From Pelosinus propionicus DSM 13327 (GTDB lineage: Bacteria > Bacillota > Negativicutes > DSM-13327), in contig NZ_FOTS01000033.1 of assembly GCF_900114615.1 (NCBI RefSeq), positions 1 through 56,488 of the forward strand: 56,488 nucleotides of DNA, in the 5' to 3' direction. Position 1 is the stretch's first letter, and each line of letters starts with the position of its first letter. The notes below the pieces were generated by a model. It saw only the letters and a list, made by a program, of their open reading frames with translations. It did no database searches and was not told where the DNA came from. A program made the position numbers and the translations under genes. Positions 35,598 through 44,880 of the stretch are shown one piece after another.

Positions 35598-36446
35598 GTG
35601 TCAAATCTTTCGGGGCGGGAAATCGTAAAGATGTTTACAGAACTGGCACCTTATATCAATGAAATATTTGTCGAGGATGTAGGCGTGTCAGTGATTCAGG
35701 ACGGAATGTATACGGCGTATGTTCCAGGTAAGAGTTTCGATTTAGGTGTTAGAGCTGGCGAGCCGATGAAGGGGCAGGCATGTGAACAATGCATCAATAC
35801 GGGAAGTCGTGTGATCCGCATGATTTCTCGGGAACAGTCAGCTTTTGATATTCCTTATATTGCCTGCGCAATTCCGATAAAAGACGGCAATCAGGCAATT
35901 GGATGTCTGATTACAACGCAGGCTGTTGTGAATCAGGAAAAAGTTCATACTATAGCCGGAACTCTAGCCAATTCTTCGGATGAATTCACGGCGAGTATGG
36001 ATGCGCTGGCTGCAGGAGCCAAAGAATTGTCAAATATTTGCAGTGACCTGGGTGCGTTAAGCAAAGAGTTGGCTGATACGATTCATAAGACGGATGAAAT
36101 TGTGGATTTTATTAAAAACGTATCCAATCAGACCAATTTGCTGGGGCTTAACGCTGCAATTGAAGCGGCCCGCGTTGGGGAAGCCGGCAGAGGGTTTAGC
36201 GTAGTTGCCGAAGAAATTCGCAAATTGGCTTCTGTAAGTGCTCAGTCGGTACAGAATATTAATTCTTCCTTAAAGCAAACGCAGGATTCTATCGAGAGCA
36301 TGAATCGCAAAGTCGTGAATATTGATCAGACGGTTCAAAGCCAGGCAAGCTCCATTCAGGAGATGGCTAAAGCCAGTCAGGGGCTGGCATCTATGGCCGG
36401 AGAATTATCCAGTGTTTCTGAGAATATGATACAAGGAATGAAATAA
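35598..36446 (+). CDS. soluble methyl-accepting-type signalling protein
   Basis: About 282 residues without membrane helices. Residues 1-125 form an unassigned sensor domain ([48 protein letters not shown]) with a CEQC pair and a further Cys. Residues 130-282 are a chemoreceptor signalling hairpin ([34 protein letters not shown]). GAGGTG at 35586-35591 favours GTG 35598 over ATG 35580. It lies 47 bases after accC with a strong terminator behind, so it is likely the end of the pxp operon. The dicysteine suggests metal, cluster or redox sensing; the ligand is unknown. Confidence 0.85.
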   Translation: MSNLSGREIVKMFTELAPYINEIFVEDVGVSVIQDGMYTAYVPGKSFDLGVRAGEPMKGQACEQCINTGSRVIRMISREQSAFDIPYIACAIPIKDGNQAIGCLITTQAVVNQEKVHTIAGTLANSSDEFTASMDALAAGAKELSNICSDLGALSKELADTIHKTDEIVDFIKNVSNQTNLLGLNAAIEAARVGEAGRGFSVVAEEIRKLASVSAQSVQNINSSLKQTQDSIESMNRKVVNIDQTVQSQASSIQEMAKASQGLASMAGELSSVSENMIQGMK

Positions 36447-36449
36447 AAG

Positions 36450-36502
36450 AAGCCCCAAAGATCGTTGGCAGGCGAATGCTGTCAGGATCTTTGGGGCTTT
36501 TG
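36450..36502. terminator. bidirectional terminator
   Basis: AAGCCCCAAAGATC (36450-36463) pairs perfectly with GATCTTTGGGGCTT (36486-36499), with T's after and A's before. Shared by the convergent genes. Confidence 0.85.
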
Positions 36503-36521
36503 CATGTTTGTTACACTATGG

Positions 36522-37475
36522 CTAGGTTTTAAAGTTTGTCTTTTCTTCCGTTATTTTGCGACTGCTCCAGTAGCCTGCGAGGATGCTGCCGCTGAAGTTG
36601 TGCCAAACGCTGAAGATTGCACCGGGGATCGCTGCGATAGGGTCAAGGTGTGCCATTGCTAAAGCAACAGCCAGACCAGAGTTTTCCATGCCGATTTCGA
36701 AAGAAATGGCTCTGGCTTTGCCTTCACCCATTCCTACGCTTTTTGAAGTAATATAACCTAGGAAAAGGCCGATGGAGTTGTGAAGAATAACAGCTAAAAA
36801 GGCCATTCCTGCTATGGTTACCAGCTTGGTTGCATTCAGTGCCACTACTGCCGTAATAATCATAATGATAGCTACCACAGAGAAGGCAGGGATGGCTTTG
36901 TTAAAGGACTCAACAAATGACGAGGCTAGCATGCGTAGGGCGATGCCTAAGAATACTGGCAGCAGAACAATTTTTAAAATATCTACCAGTAAAGCACCTG
37001 CTTGAATAGGGATCATGGTTCCAGCAAGGTATAGGAAGATAAAAGGGGTGAGAAGAGGGGCTAAAATCGTATTGAAGCTAGATACGGTAACGGATAAAGC
37101 CGTATCTCCTTTAGCGATGAAGGTCATTACGTTGGAGGCAGTGCCGCTGGGGCAGGCTCCTACTAGTATCAGCCCTGCCGCTAAGGCTGGCGGCAGGCTG
37201 AGTAATTTGGCTACTCCAAAGGCAACTGCGGGCATAATCAAGTAGCGCAGCAGTATACCGAAGAAGACGTCTTTGGGGCGGGTAAGTACCAATTTAAAAT
37301 CGTTTAATGACATGGTAAGTCCCATACCTAACATAATAAGCCCAAGCAAATAAGGAATATAGGTTCCAATGGGTTTAAAGGGAGCAGGCTGAAAAAATGC
37401 GGCTGCTGCAAACACAATAACCCATAGGGGAAAATATTGAGTTATGAGCTTGGAGAGCCTTTCAATGAATGCCAT
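36522..37475 (-). CDS. bile acid:sodium symporter family (PanS-like) transporter
   Basis: 317-residue BASS-family transporter with about ten membrane segments. Family blocks: YLLGLIMLGMGLTMSLNDFKLVLTRP, RYLIMPAVAFGVAKL, GLILVGACPSGTASNVMTFIAKGDTALSVTV, and a later EIGMENSGLAVALAMAHL. This GTASN-rich form is similar to bacterial PanS/YocS, for which ketopantoate/pantothenate transport has been described. It follows ilvD by 15 bases with its own TAAGGAGGTC site and probably shares ilvD's T-box. Since ilvD makes 2-ketoisovalerate, the precursor of ketopantoate, transport of a branched-chain keto acid is plausible; substrate is inferred. Confidence 0.82.
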   Translation of the reverse strand: MAFIERLSKLITQYFPLWVIVFAAAAFFQPAPFKPIGTYIPYLLGLIMLGMGLTMSLNDFKLVLTRPKDVFFGILLRYLIMPAVAFGVAKLLSLPPALAAGLILVGACPSGTASNVMTFIAKGDTALSVTVSSFNTILAPLLTPFIFLYLAGTMIPIQAGALLVDILKIVLLPVFLGIALRMLASSFVESFNKAIPAFSVVAIIMIITAVVALNATKLVTIAGMAFLAVILHNSIGLFLGYITSKSVGMGEGKARAISFEIGMENSGLAVALAMAHLDPIAAIPGAIFSVWHNFSGSILAGYWSSRKITEEKTNFKT

Positions 37476-37490
37476 AGACTTTTGACCTCC

Positions 37491-39143
37491 TTATTTTAAT
37501 ACAGCACCTGTATTGGCTGAAGTGACTAGGCGAGCATATCGGGACAAATAACCAGTTTTAATCTTAGGTTCAGGCTGTACCCATTTGTGGCGGCGTGCAG
37601 CCATTTCTTCGTCACTGATTTTTACGACTAAACTGCGATTTGGAATATCAATAGCGATTTGATCTCCATTTTCTACTAGAGCAATAGGACCGCCCTCCAT
37701 GGCTTCCGGAGAAATGTGACCGATGCAGGCTCCCTGGGTCGCACCGCTGAATCTTCCATCTGTGAGAAGTGCTACTTTCAGTCCCATCCCTGTAATAATA
37801 GCAGTAGGGTTGAGCATTTCTTTCATGCCGGGACCACCTTTTGGCCCTTCGTAGCGGATGACAACAACTTCTCCGTCTTTGACTTCTTTTGCCAGCAACG
37901 CTTCAATGATGGCTTCTTCGGAGTCAAATACATGAGCAGGTCCTTCGAAGACTAGCATATCTTCTTTTACCGCGCTTTCTTTGACAATAGCATTGTCAGG
38001 AGCCAGATTGCCAGAAAGAACAGCAATGCCGCCTGTGTTTCGATATGGGTTTTCAATGGTATGAATCACATCATCACGGGTAATCTCAGCATTGGCAATG
38101 CGGTCTTCTACCAATCCGGTGACGGTAAGAGCGTCCGTATGAATGACCCCTGCCTTAGTGAGTTCTTTCATAACTGCATTAATACCGCCGGCTTCATTTA
38201 AATCTTGCATATGGTGAGTGCCGCTTGGGCTTAACTTTGTAATATATGGAGTTTTGGCACTGATGGTTTCAAATAAGGATAGAGGCAACGCAATACCTGC
38301 TTCATGGGCTATAGCAGTTAAATGCAGTACGGTGTTGGATGATCCGCCAATTCCCATATCTACGGCTATGGCATTTTCAAAGGCTTTGCTTGTCATGATA
38401 TCCCGAGGCCGGATATTATTCTTGATTAAGTTCATGATTACGGATCCTGCTCTTTTAGCAAGAGTTTTTCGTGCTCCTGTATAGGCAGCCGGAATTGTAC
38501 CGTTGCCGGGAAGTCCCATGCCCAGTACTTCCGTCAAACAGTTCATCGTATTTGCTGTGAATAGTCCCGCGCAGGACCCACAGCCAGGACAAGCGGATTT
38601 TTCCATGGTATCGAGTTCGTCGGCAGTGATTTTTCCCGCTTCAAACTTTCCTGCTGCTTCAAACATGGTACTTACACTGATATCTTTTCCTTGGTAGCGT
38701 CCTGCCAACATTGGGCCGCCGCTTACGACTACACAGGGAATATTGATTCTTGCAGCTGCCATAAGCATAGCAGGAACAATTTTGTCACAGTTTGGCACCA
38801 GGATCAAACCATCAAATGCATGACCTCCGGCTACAGCTTCAATCGAATCGGCGATAAGCTCACGGCTGGGCAGAGGATATTTCATCCCCTTATGTCCCAT
38901 GGCAATCCCATCACAGATACCAATCGCCGGAAATTCCATGGGAGTTCCGCCAGCAGCAGCAACGCCTAATTTGGCAGCTTGTACAATGTCCTTTAGGTGT
39001 CCATGACCAGGAATAATTTCGTTAAAGGAATTCACAATACCGATGAGCGGTTTGTTCAAGTCCTCTTGGTCATATCCCATGGCATAAAATAAAGAACGAT
39101 GGGCTGCTCTGGTTGAACCTTTTTTTACAATGTTACTATGCAT
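37491..39143 (-). CDS. ilvD: dihydroxy-acid dehydratase
   Basis: 550-residue IlvD/Edd-family enzyme converting 2,3-dihydroxy-isovalerate and 2,3-dihydroxy-3-methylvalerate to the keto acids of valine, leucine and isoleucine synthesis. It contains an iron-sulfur cluster and Mg. Signatures are [55 protein letters not shown] with the cluster cysteines, [17 protein letters not shown], and the C-terminal [22 protein letters not shown]. Start ATG follows AAAGGAGG. It is preceded by a T-box leader, so it is induced when a branched-chain amino acid is short. It heads an operon with the PanS-like gene. Confidence 0.96.
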   Translation of the reverse strand: MHSNIVKKGSTRAAHRSLFYAMGYDQEDLNKPLIGIVNSFNEIIPGHGHLKDIVQAAKLGVAAAGGTPMEFPAIGICDGIAMGHKGMKYPLPSRELIADSIEAVAGGHAFDGLILVPNCDKIVPAMLMAAARINIPCVVVSGGPMLAGRYQGKDISVSTMFEAAGKFEAGKITADELDTMEKSACPGCGSCAGLFTANTMNCLTEVLGMGLPGNGTIPAAYTGARKTLAKRAGSVIMNLIKNNIRPRDIMTSKAFENAIAVDMGIGGSSNTVLHLTAIAHEAGIALPLSLFETISAKTPYITKLSPSGTHHMQDLNEAGGINAVMKELTKAGVIHTDALTVTGLVEDRIANAEITRDDVIHTIENPYRNTGGIAVLSGNLAPDNAIVKESAVKEDMLVFEGPAHVFDSEEAIIEALLAKEVKDGEVVVIRYEGPKGGPGMKEMLNPTAIITGMGLKVALLTDGRFSGATQGACIGHISPEAMEGGPIALVENGDQIAIDIPNRSLVVKISDEEMAARRHKWVQPEPKIKTGYLSRYARLVTSANTGAVLK

Positions 39144-39194
39144 AATAATAGCCTCCTTTTAATTATAGATAAAAAAAATAAACCCACGCCTCCT

Positions 39195-39483
39195 AAAAAA
39201 GGGGCAAGAGGTTTCTCTCGCGGTACCACCCTTGTTGTATTCAAAAAGTATGAATACATCTCTCTCATCAGGTCTATTGCTAAACCCTAGCAAGTTAACG
39301 GCTGCGTTCCATTAGGAACTGATTCCGGCGCGGCCTACTCAATGTTTTCAGCCTTGCAGTTCAGGAGTGACTCAAGAATATACATATGCTGCCGGCTCCC
39401 ACCTTACCCGGCTCTCTGAAGCATAGGGGTACTTCTTTTTCTCCATCATCACTTTTAAAGTGTAAAGTTGTAAACGTATTGTT
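39195..39483 (-). promoter_or_regulatory. T-box riboswitch
   Basis: Minus-strand leader of ilvD. The T-box sequence GGTGGTACCGCGAG is at 39230-39217, followed by the terminator hairpin (GCGAGAG with CTCTTGC, 39221-39204) and TTTTTT at 39200-39195. Stem I has basal helix GGAG (39444-39441)/CTCC (39367-39364) and upper helix AAGAA (39437-39433)/TTCTT (39378-39374). The 3' side of the specifier loop between them reads GAGTCA, so the triplet GTC (39371-39369), valine, is the best specifier guess. The apical part has the typical GAGAGCCGG and GGTGGGAGCCGG. Confidence 0.88.
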
Positions 39484-39489
39484 AGACTT

Positions 39490-39517
39490 ATTATAATGGT
39501 TTTTTTAAATATGTCAA
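39490..39517 (-). promoter_or_regulatory. promoter of the ilvD T-box leader
   Basis: Minus strand TTGACA (39517-39512), 16-base spacer, TATAAT (39495-39490), consensus sigma-A. Confidence 0.85.
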
Positions 39518-39756
39518 CAGTAAAAATACAACATTGCATATTGATAATACTTCATGTAATAATTGATGCGAAAAAAGTAGAAAAAGAACATAATATGTTA
39601 CTTGTAGTTTTTGGTTGTTTATTAGATAGAATTTGTCATTCTTGACTTATTTCGACAAAAAAATCACAAAAAGCTGTATATAATAAAGTGAATTATGAAA
39701 AAATTCACGCAGTTTACCAATCGTTGTACTGCGGCAAAGAAAGAGGGAGTGGAAAA

Positions 39757-41040
39757 GTGGATAGGCGAGGTTTTTGGGGAATACGAAATAGGTTAATTGC
39801 AGCTTTTATTGGGGTTACACTAGTTCCGTTAGTACTGATTAGTTTCTTTGGGATGACGATGCGATTGCAGAATCAAGAAGACGTTAGCGGTGTAATTATA
39901 GCAGTAGCATTGCTATCCATAGGATTCGCATTTACGGCAGCGTTATTTGTTTCCAGATATTTTTCACGGCCTCTTATTGCCGCGATTACTCATATTGGTG
40001 AATTTGGAGCTGGTAACTTTAAGACAAACGTATTACAATCTTTTAACACTCGTACAGACGAGCTGGGGGAATTGTCTAATGTGATCCTGAAAATGCAAAA
40101 CGATATGATCATCTTATTGTGCCAAGTACAGCAGATCAGTCAAGGTGTTGAAAGTAATTCGGATAAAATGAAAGCTGTAGCCGAAAAAAATAGTCATTCC
40201 ATTAAAGAAGTGGGGCTGTCTGTGGGACAGATCGCAAGCGTATCTGTGAATCAATCTCAAGAGATGGAGTCTGGTGTAGGGCGTATGCATGAGCTTGCAA
40301 GTCATGTCAAGGCCGTTCAGCTTTATACGGATGAGATGGGGCAAAGCTATGGGGAGATGTGCAGTTTAAATGATAAAGTGGCAGGGATTATATGTTCACT
40401 GACCGAAAAGATGACTGAAGGCAGAGAGGCCTCTCAGGATGTAGATATTGTAGTACGAAAAGTAAATGAAATGATTGGACAAATTGGTTCCATCACTACT
40501 GTCATCGAGCAGATTGCTGCCCAAACCAATTTGCTGGCGTTGAATGCCTCTATTGAAGCTGCGCGAGCAGGAGAGCAGGGGCGAGGATTTGCTGTAGTGG
40601 CAGAAGAAGTTAGGAAATTGGCGGAGCAATCGGGCAGCGCGGTTAACGATATTAAGGCATTGATTCAAGATGTTCAGCAACAGTCTAGAGTTGCAGTATC
40701 TTCTATTGAAAAGGCCCAGCAGGTTGTAAGTGATCAGGAGGAAACGGTGAATGCAACATGGACTATTTTTGAAGAGATTGCGGCAGCCGTTGAGGCTCTT
40801 ACGGATAAGATGTCTGAAATGCAGAGTCGATTTACGGTTATGAGCAGCAAAAGCGATGAAATTGTAACTGTATTTAGTAATATATCAGCAGGATCAGAAG
40901 AAACTTCTGCTATTACCCAGGAGGTTCATACGGTCACGGAAAAGCAGATCCTCGACATGGATGAGACGATTGTTTGTGTCACTGAGCTGCGCAATATGGT
41001 AGGACAATTACAGGATAAAATGTCAAAATTTGCTCTATAG
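39757..41040 (+). CDS. methyl-accepting chemotaxis protein
   Basis: Chemoreceptor of about 427 residues. Two membrane helices near the N terminus ([20 protein letters not shown] and [20 protein letters not shown]), separated by only about 15 residues, so there is practically no extracytoplasmic sensor. A HAMP-like region and the signalling hairpin follow, with [38 protein letters not shown] prefer GTG 39757, 7 bases after GAGGGAG (39743-39749), to the GTG at 39688, which lacks a site. Absence of a sensor domain points to internal or membrane-state sensing (for example aerotaxis-like); this is inference. Confidence 0.88.
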   Translation: MDRRGFWGIRNRLIAAFIGVTLVPLVLISFFGMTMRLQNQEDVSGVIIAVALLSIGFAFTAALFVSRYFSRPLIAAITHIGEFGAGNFKTNVLQSFNTRTDELGELSNVILKMQNDMIILLCQVQQISQGVESNSDKMKAVAEKNSHSIKEVGLSVGQIASVSVNQSQEMESGVGRMHELASHVKAVQLYTDEMGQSYGEMCSLNDKVAGIICSLTEKMTEGREASQDVDIVVRKVNEMIGQIGSITTVIEQIAAQTNLLALNASIEAARAGEQGRGFAVVAEEVRKLAEQSGSAVNDIKALIQDVQQQSRVAVSSIEKAQQVVSDQEETVNATWTIFEEIAAAVEALTDKMSEMQSRFTVMSSKSDEIVTVFSNISAGSEETSAITQEVHTVTEKQILDMDETIVCVTELRNMVGQLQDKMSKFAL

Positions 41041-41178
41041 TGATGATTTAGGCACAAAAAGTGATGAACACGAAGAGGGTTGCGATTTCTTCGTGTTTTT
41101 CGCGTATTCGCGTTTCAAAATACGTTTTTTACTGGTCGTAGCATTTTTTGCGAAGAAAATAAATATTTTTAAAAAAAC

Positions 41179-41220
41179 TTGATATAAATCACAGATAAGA
41201 TGAAAATTATGGGGTATGAT
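41179..41220 (+). promoter_or_regulatory. FNR/CRP-type box and class II promoter
   Basis: TTGATATAAATCA (41179-41191) fits the TTGAT-N4-ATCAA box except for the final base. The -10 box TATGAT lies at 41215-41220, putting the box centre about 42 bases before the predicted start, the classical activator distance. Downstream gene starts at 41248. Confidence 0.6.
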
Positions 41221-41247
41221 AAAGATAATATTTGAGGAGGTGGCACA

Positions 41248-42204
41248 ATGTTACCTAAAGGTGCTAATTTACAAAAGATTCATAATGGAAATCGTACGTA
41301 TGCTATAACACCCCATTTGCCTGGAGGTTTTATAAAACCAGATGTTATGAGAAAGTATGCTGATATAGCTGAAAAATATCATGGAGTCTTGAAGCTGACA
41401 TCTGCGCAGCGGGTGATGATTACAGGACTTAAGGCCGAAGATATCGATAAAATATGGGAAGAACTTGGTATGCAGCCTGCCATGGGCTTTGCCAATTGCG
41501 TGCGCAGTATCAAAATATGCCCTGGAAATATCTTCTGCAAGAGAGGCAAGCAGGACAGCATTAAACTAGGCATGGAACTTGACAAGCTGTATCATAAAAA
41601 AGAAATGCCTTCTCGCATGAAATTTGGTGTAGCAGGCTGTGCCAATTCTTGTTCAGAGGTGCATGTAAAAGATATTGGTGTCATGGGAAGTGATATTGGC
41701 TGGGATATTTATGTGGGCGGTACGGCTGGTGCCCATCCTCGTTTGGCAAATCTTTTAATAGAAGGTTTGGAATACGATGAGGTGATACGTATTGTAGATG
41801 TTATCGTTCAATATTATCAAAAGAACGCGGATATAGAGAGAATGGGACAATTTATCGATCGTGTTGGCTTTAAAAAGTTTAGAGCGGATGTGCTAGCTGC
41901 TTTTTACCAAGGAGTAAGCCAAACCACAGAACCCCTAGTGCCTCAATCAGCAGAAGGAAAAGTGATTGTTCCTGTAGCAGGTGGTCTCACAGAAGGAACA
42001 TTGGTAATTGGTGATAAAATTACAGAAGAGAGTGTAATTAGTGATATTATCAGGGTTTATCCACAAACGGTTCCTGTATTCCGCTCCTTTGGTATGGGAT
42101 GCTTAGGATGCCCATCCGCCACTGGAGAGGCGTTAGAAAAGGCGGCGGGGATTCATGGTCTAGATGTAAAAGAAATTATAGCAGGTTTAAATAAAGTAAT
42201 TTAG
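41248..42204 (+). CDS. small siroheme nitrite/sulfite reductase-like protein with DUF1858 tail
   Basis: 318 residues. Residues 1-230 are one nitrite/sulfite reductase unit (ferredoxin-like half domain LTSAQRVMITG plus the siroheme-[4Fe-4S] region), with cluster/siroheme cysteines C91-x5-C97 and C131-x3-C135 (CPGNIFC, CANSC). Residues 250-318 form a DUF1858-type domain (VISDIIRVYPQTVPVFRSFGMGCLGCPS) with a CxxC. Full assimilatory reductases have two repeats, this one only one, as in the small clostridial/methanogen reductase-like proteins. Start ATG is preceded by GAGGAGGTGG. It is expressed from a likely FNR-controlled promoter, and pairs with the unknown gene at 42215. Substrate is not known. 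Confidence 0.85.
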   Translation: MLPKGANLQKIHNGNRTYAITPHLPGGFIKPDVMRKYADIAEKYHGVLKLTSAQRVMITGLKAEDIDKIWEELGMQPAMGFANCVRSIKICPGNIFCKRGKQDSIKLGMELDKLYHKKEMPSRMKFGVAGCANSCSEVHVKDIGVMGSDIGWDIYVGGTAGAHPRLANLLIEGLEYDEVIRIVDVIVQYYQKNADIERMGQFIDRVGFKKFRADVLAAFYQGVSQTTEPLVPQSAEGKVIVPVAGGLTEGTLVIGDKITEESVISDIIRVYPQTVPVFRSFGMGCLGCPSATGEALEKAAGIHGLDVKEIIAGLNKVI

Positions 42205-42214
42205 GAGGCTCATC

Positions 42215-42886
42215 ATGAGTGCATTTTTAGGTCATATTCATTACTGGTTATATCATAAAATCGGACGGGTAGTTGAACGCGAGCAGCTGATTTTTCAGAA
42301 GGCTGAGGAAATGTGCGGAGCTGCGGCAGAGGAGCTGCAGTCTCAGGTTTGGCAGATTTATGGTCAGCCTTTGCCGGATACAGAGCTTGGCGAGTTAATT
42401 GATCATTCCAATATTCATGGCTGGCTGCAGCGTCAGATTACAATTGCAGAGACCAGGGAAGCTGCTTTCATTAAAGAACTGCTGGATACTTGCGGCGGCG
42501 CCGCTCAAGATATTGTACTATCCGCCTATGCTGAACATGGCAAGCTGTGCGGTGAACACGCCAAATCCCAGGAAAAATATGATGGACAAAGAGCAGCGGG
42601 GATTTATCAGGCAGTCAATGACTATATACTAAATGGCATGCCTTGTGATCAGGGAGATGTAGTAACCGTCAATGAAGCTGATACGGTTATATGGGAAGGT
42701 GAAACCTGCCTGCAGGAACGGAATTGGACGAAAGCTGGCGTGGATAAAGCCTTTATGAAAGAATGCTATCAGAAATGGTTTGTTGGCTTTGTGAAAGCTC
42801 TTAACCCTGCATTTACGTATAATCAAACGGCTGATACCTTAAAAGGTGGTCCGGTAAATCGACACCAAATTCTAAAAGAAGCATAG
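42215..42886 (+). CDS. conserved protein of unknown function, partner of the siroheme protein
   Basis: 223 residues, unrecognised. It is soluble, without signal peptide, rich in helix-forming residues. It starts FLGHIHYWLYHKIGRVVEREQL and contains scattered His and Cys (HSNIHGWLQ, LDTCGG, AEHGKLCGEHA, MPCDQGD, GETCLQE, MKECYQKW). These could bind metal or heme. It begins 10 bases after the siroheme gene with its own TAGGAGG site, so both are made together. Possibly a redox partner or maturation factor of that protein. I do not assign a function. Confidence 0.75.
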   Translation: MSAFLGHIHYWLYHKIGRVVEREQLIFQKAEEMCGAAAEELQSQVWQIYGQPLPDTELGELIDHSNIHGWLQRQITIAETREAAFIKELLDTCGGAAQDIVLSAYAEHGKLCGEHAKSQEKYDGQRAAGIYQAVNDYILNGMPCDQGDVVTVNEADTVIWEGETCLQERNWTKAGVDKAFMKECYQKWFVGFVKALNPAFTYNQTADTLKGGPVNRHQILKEA

Positions 42887-42896
42887 TGCAACGAGA

Positions 42897-42928
42897 ATAA
42901 GGACTGCCAAATTGTTGGCAGTCCTTAT
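42897..42928 (+). terminator. terminator of the siroheme operon
   Basis: A perfect 14-bp stem (42897-42910 with 42915-42928) around ATTG. Only a short T-rich tail follows. Confidence 0.75.
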
Positions 42929-43047
42929 CTTTGGTGCTAGCCTATCCCTCTCTGCGGTTCGGTCTTTTATATGTTTTTTCGGTCTTCGCGGTGGAAACGG
43001 TTTTTTGAAAAAAGCATGAGAAATACGAGTATAGGGTAGGATAATAT

Positions 43048-43076
43048 TTGACATTTTAGATAGGTAAACATATAGT
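43048..43076 (+). promoter_or_regulatory. promoter of prfC
   Basis: TTGACA (43048-43053), 17 bases, TATAGT (43071-43076); near-consensus sigma-A promoter 58 bases before the start codon. Confidence 0.8.
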
Positions 43077-43134
43077 AATAGAAGAGTAATTTTGTATAGT
43101 CTAGGTATGAGTGTAGGGGGTTTTTTACGATACA

Positions 43135-44739
43135 ATGGAAGATTTAGAATTGACGATTAATAAACGGCGAACATTCGCGATTATTTCCCATCCGGATGCT
43201 GGGAAAACAACATTAACGGAGAAATTATTGTTATACGGCGGTGCCATCCGTTTGGCAGGATCAGTAAAGTCACGTAAGGCAGCAAAGCATGCTGTTTCTG
43301 ACTGGATGGAGATTGAAAAGCAAAGAGGTATTTCTGTAACGTCTAGTGTACTGCAGTTTGATTATGATGGATATCGGGTGAATATCTTGGATACACCTGG
43401 TCACCAAGATTTTAGTGAAGATACATACCGTACTCTTATGGCCGCAGATAGTGCCGTAATGCTGATTGACGTGGCAAAAGGGGTAGAGGATCAGACAAAA
43501 AAGCTGTTTCATGTATGCCGTCAGCGGGGGATTCCTGTATTTACTTTTGTGAATAAGCTGGATCGCTATGGCAAGAATCCTTTTGAACTCATGGAAGAAA
43601 TTGAACAGGTTTTAGGGATACGAGCATATCCTATGAATTGGCCTGTAGGTATCGACGGCAATTATGTTGGCGTTTATAATCGCCAACAGGCACAAGTGGA
43701 ATTGTTTGCTAAAGATGGTGCCCATGGGCAATCTGTGCTGCCTTCCACGATGGGAAGCGTTAGTGATCCTGCTTTTCGCGATCTGTTAGGTGAGAGCGTT
43801 CACACGTCATTGTGTGAAGATATTGAACTGTTAGATATGGCCGGCGATGCTTTTGATTATGATCTGGTAGCTGCCGGTGAGCTCACTCCAATGTTTTTTG
43901 GTAGTGCTATGACTAATTTTGGAGTAAGGCCTTTTCTCGAGGAATTTTTAAAACTGGCACCTGCTCCTGTAGCACGTATGTCTAGTGAAGGAGAAATTAA
44001 TCCTGCAAGTGAGGATTTTTCTGCTTTTGTCTTTAAAATCCAGGCCAATATGAATCCAGCCCACCGTGACCGTTTGGCATTTATTCGTATCTGTTCTGGT
44101 AAATTTACTAGAGGGATGTCTGTATATCATGCCCAGTCAGGCAAAGCAATTAAATTAGCACAGCCACAGCAATTTCTGGCTCAGGAGCGTACCATTATTG
44201 ATGAGGCGTACCCTGGTGATATTATCGGTTTATTTGACCCAGGTATTTTTGGAATTGGAGATACGTTGTGTAAGGAAGGAGCTAAATTTACCTTTCAAGA
44301 TTTTCCCGTATTTCCTCCGGAGCAGTTTGCCAAGGTTCAGCCTAAGGATACAATGAAGCGGAAGCAATTTGTTAAGGGAATGACCCAATTGACCCAAGAA
44401 GGGGCAGTGCAGGTCTTTCGTCAGAGTGAATTTGCATCCGAAGCCTTTATTATTGGTGTAGTTGGCTCCCTGCAATTTGAGGTGCTGGAATATCGATTGA
44501 AAAATGAATATGGTGTAGAGCTGCTTATGGATCGCTTATCCTTTAGTGTTGCTCGCTGGTTATCTGGCGATGAACAGGCTATTAAATCGATGAAGAGCAT
44601 TGACAGCGGTATGATGATACGTGATATCAAAGATCGTCCAGTGCTTCTGCTTAGCAATGAATGGGCAATTCGCTGGGTTAGCGAGCGAAATCCCGGTGTG
44701 GAGTTTCTCGAAATTCCACCAGACACTGCAGCCTTTTAA
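43135..44739 (+). CDS. prfC: peptide chain release factor 3
   Basis: 534-residue translational GTPase RF3, which recycles RF1/RF2 from the ribosome after termination. GTP-binding motifs: SHPDAGKTTLTEK (G1, residues 18-30), DTPGHQDF near residue 86 (G3), NKLDRYG (G4). Switch I region has ISVTSSVLQFDYDGY. The C-terminal part carries the family's GVVGSLQFEVLEYRLKNEYG. Start ATG follows GTAGGGGG. Monocistronic between a promoter and a terminator. Confidence 0.96.
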   Translation: MEDLELTINKRRTFAIISHPDAGKTTLTEKLLLYGGAIRLAGSVKSRKAAKHAVSDWMEIEKQRGISVTSSVLQFDYDGYRVNILDTPGHQDFSEDTYRTLMAADSAVMLIDVAKGVEDQTKKLFHVCRQRGIPVFTFVNKLDRYGKNPFELMEEIEQVLGIRAYPMNWPVGIDGNYVGVYNRQQAQVELFAKDGAHGQSVLPSTMGSVSDPAFRDLLGESVHTSLCEDIELLDMAGDAFDYDLVAAGELTPMFFGSAMTNFGVRPFLEEFLKLAPAPVARMSSEGEINPASEDFSAFVFKIQANMNPAHRDRLAFIRICSGKFTRGMSVYHAQSGKAIKLAQPQQFLAQERTIIDEAYPGDIIGLFDPGIFGIGDTLCKEGAKFTFQDFPVFPPEQFAKVQPKDTMKRKQFVKGMTQLTQEGAVQVFRQSEFASEAFIIGVVGSLQFEVLEYRLKNEYGVELLMDRLSFSVARWLSGDEQAIKSMKSIDSGMMIRDIKDRPVLLLSNEWAIRWVSERNPGVEFLEIPPDTAAF

Positions 44740-44746
44740 TAAAACG

Positions 44747-44782
44747 CCTCAAAGTCAGCAAATGCTAACTTTGAGGTTTTCT
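44747..44782 (+). terminator. terminator of prfC
   Basis: CCTCAAAGT (44747-44755) and AGC pair with GCT and ACTTTGAGG (44764-44776), followed by TTTTCTT. Confidence 0.85.
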
Positions 44783-44808
44783 TAAAAAAGAATCTTTTTT
44801 GGGAGACA

Positions 44809-44835
44809 TTGACAAGCTATAGGGCATGCTATACT
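44809..44835 (+). promoter_or_regulatory. promoter of the CYTH-CHAD gene
   Basis: TTGACA (44809-44814), 15-base spacer, TATACT (44830-44835). The spacer is short but both hexamers are good. Confidence 0.55.
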
Positions 44836-44880
44836 CTGGGATAAAGAGAATATGACGATTATGGTAGGATGGTGATCGAA

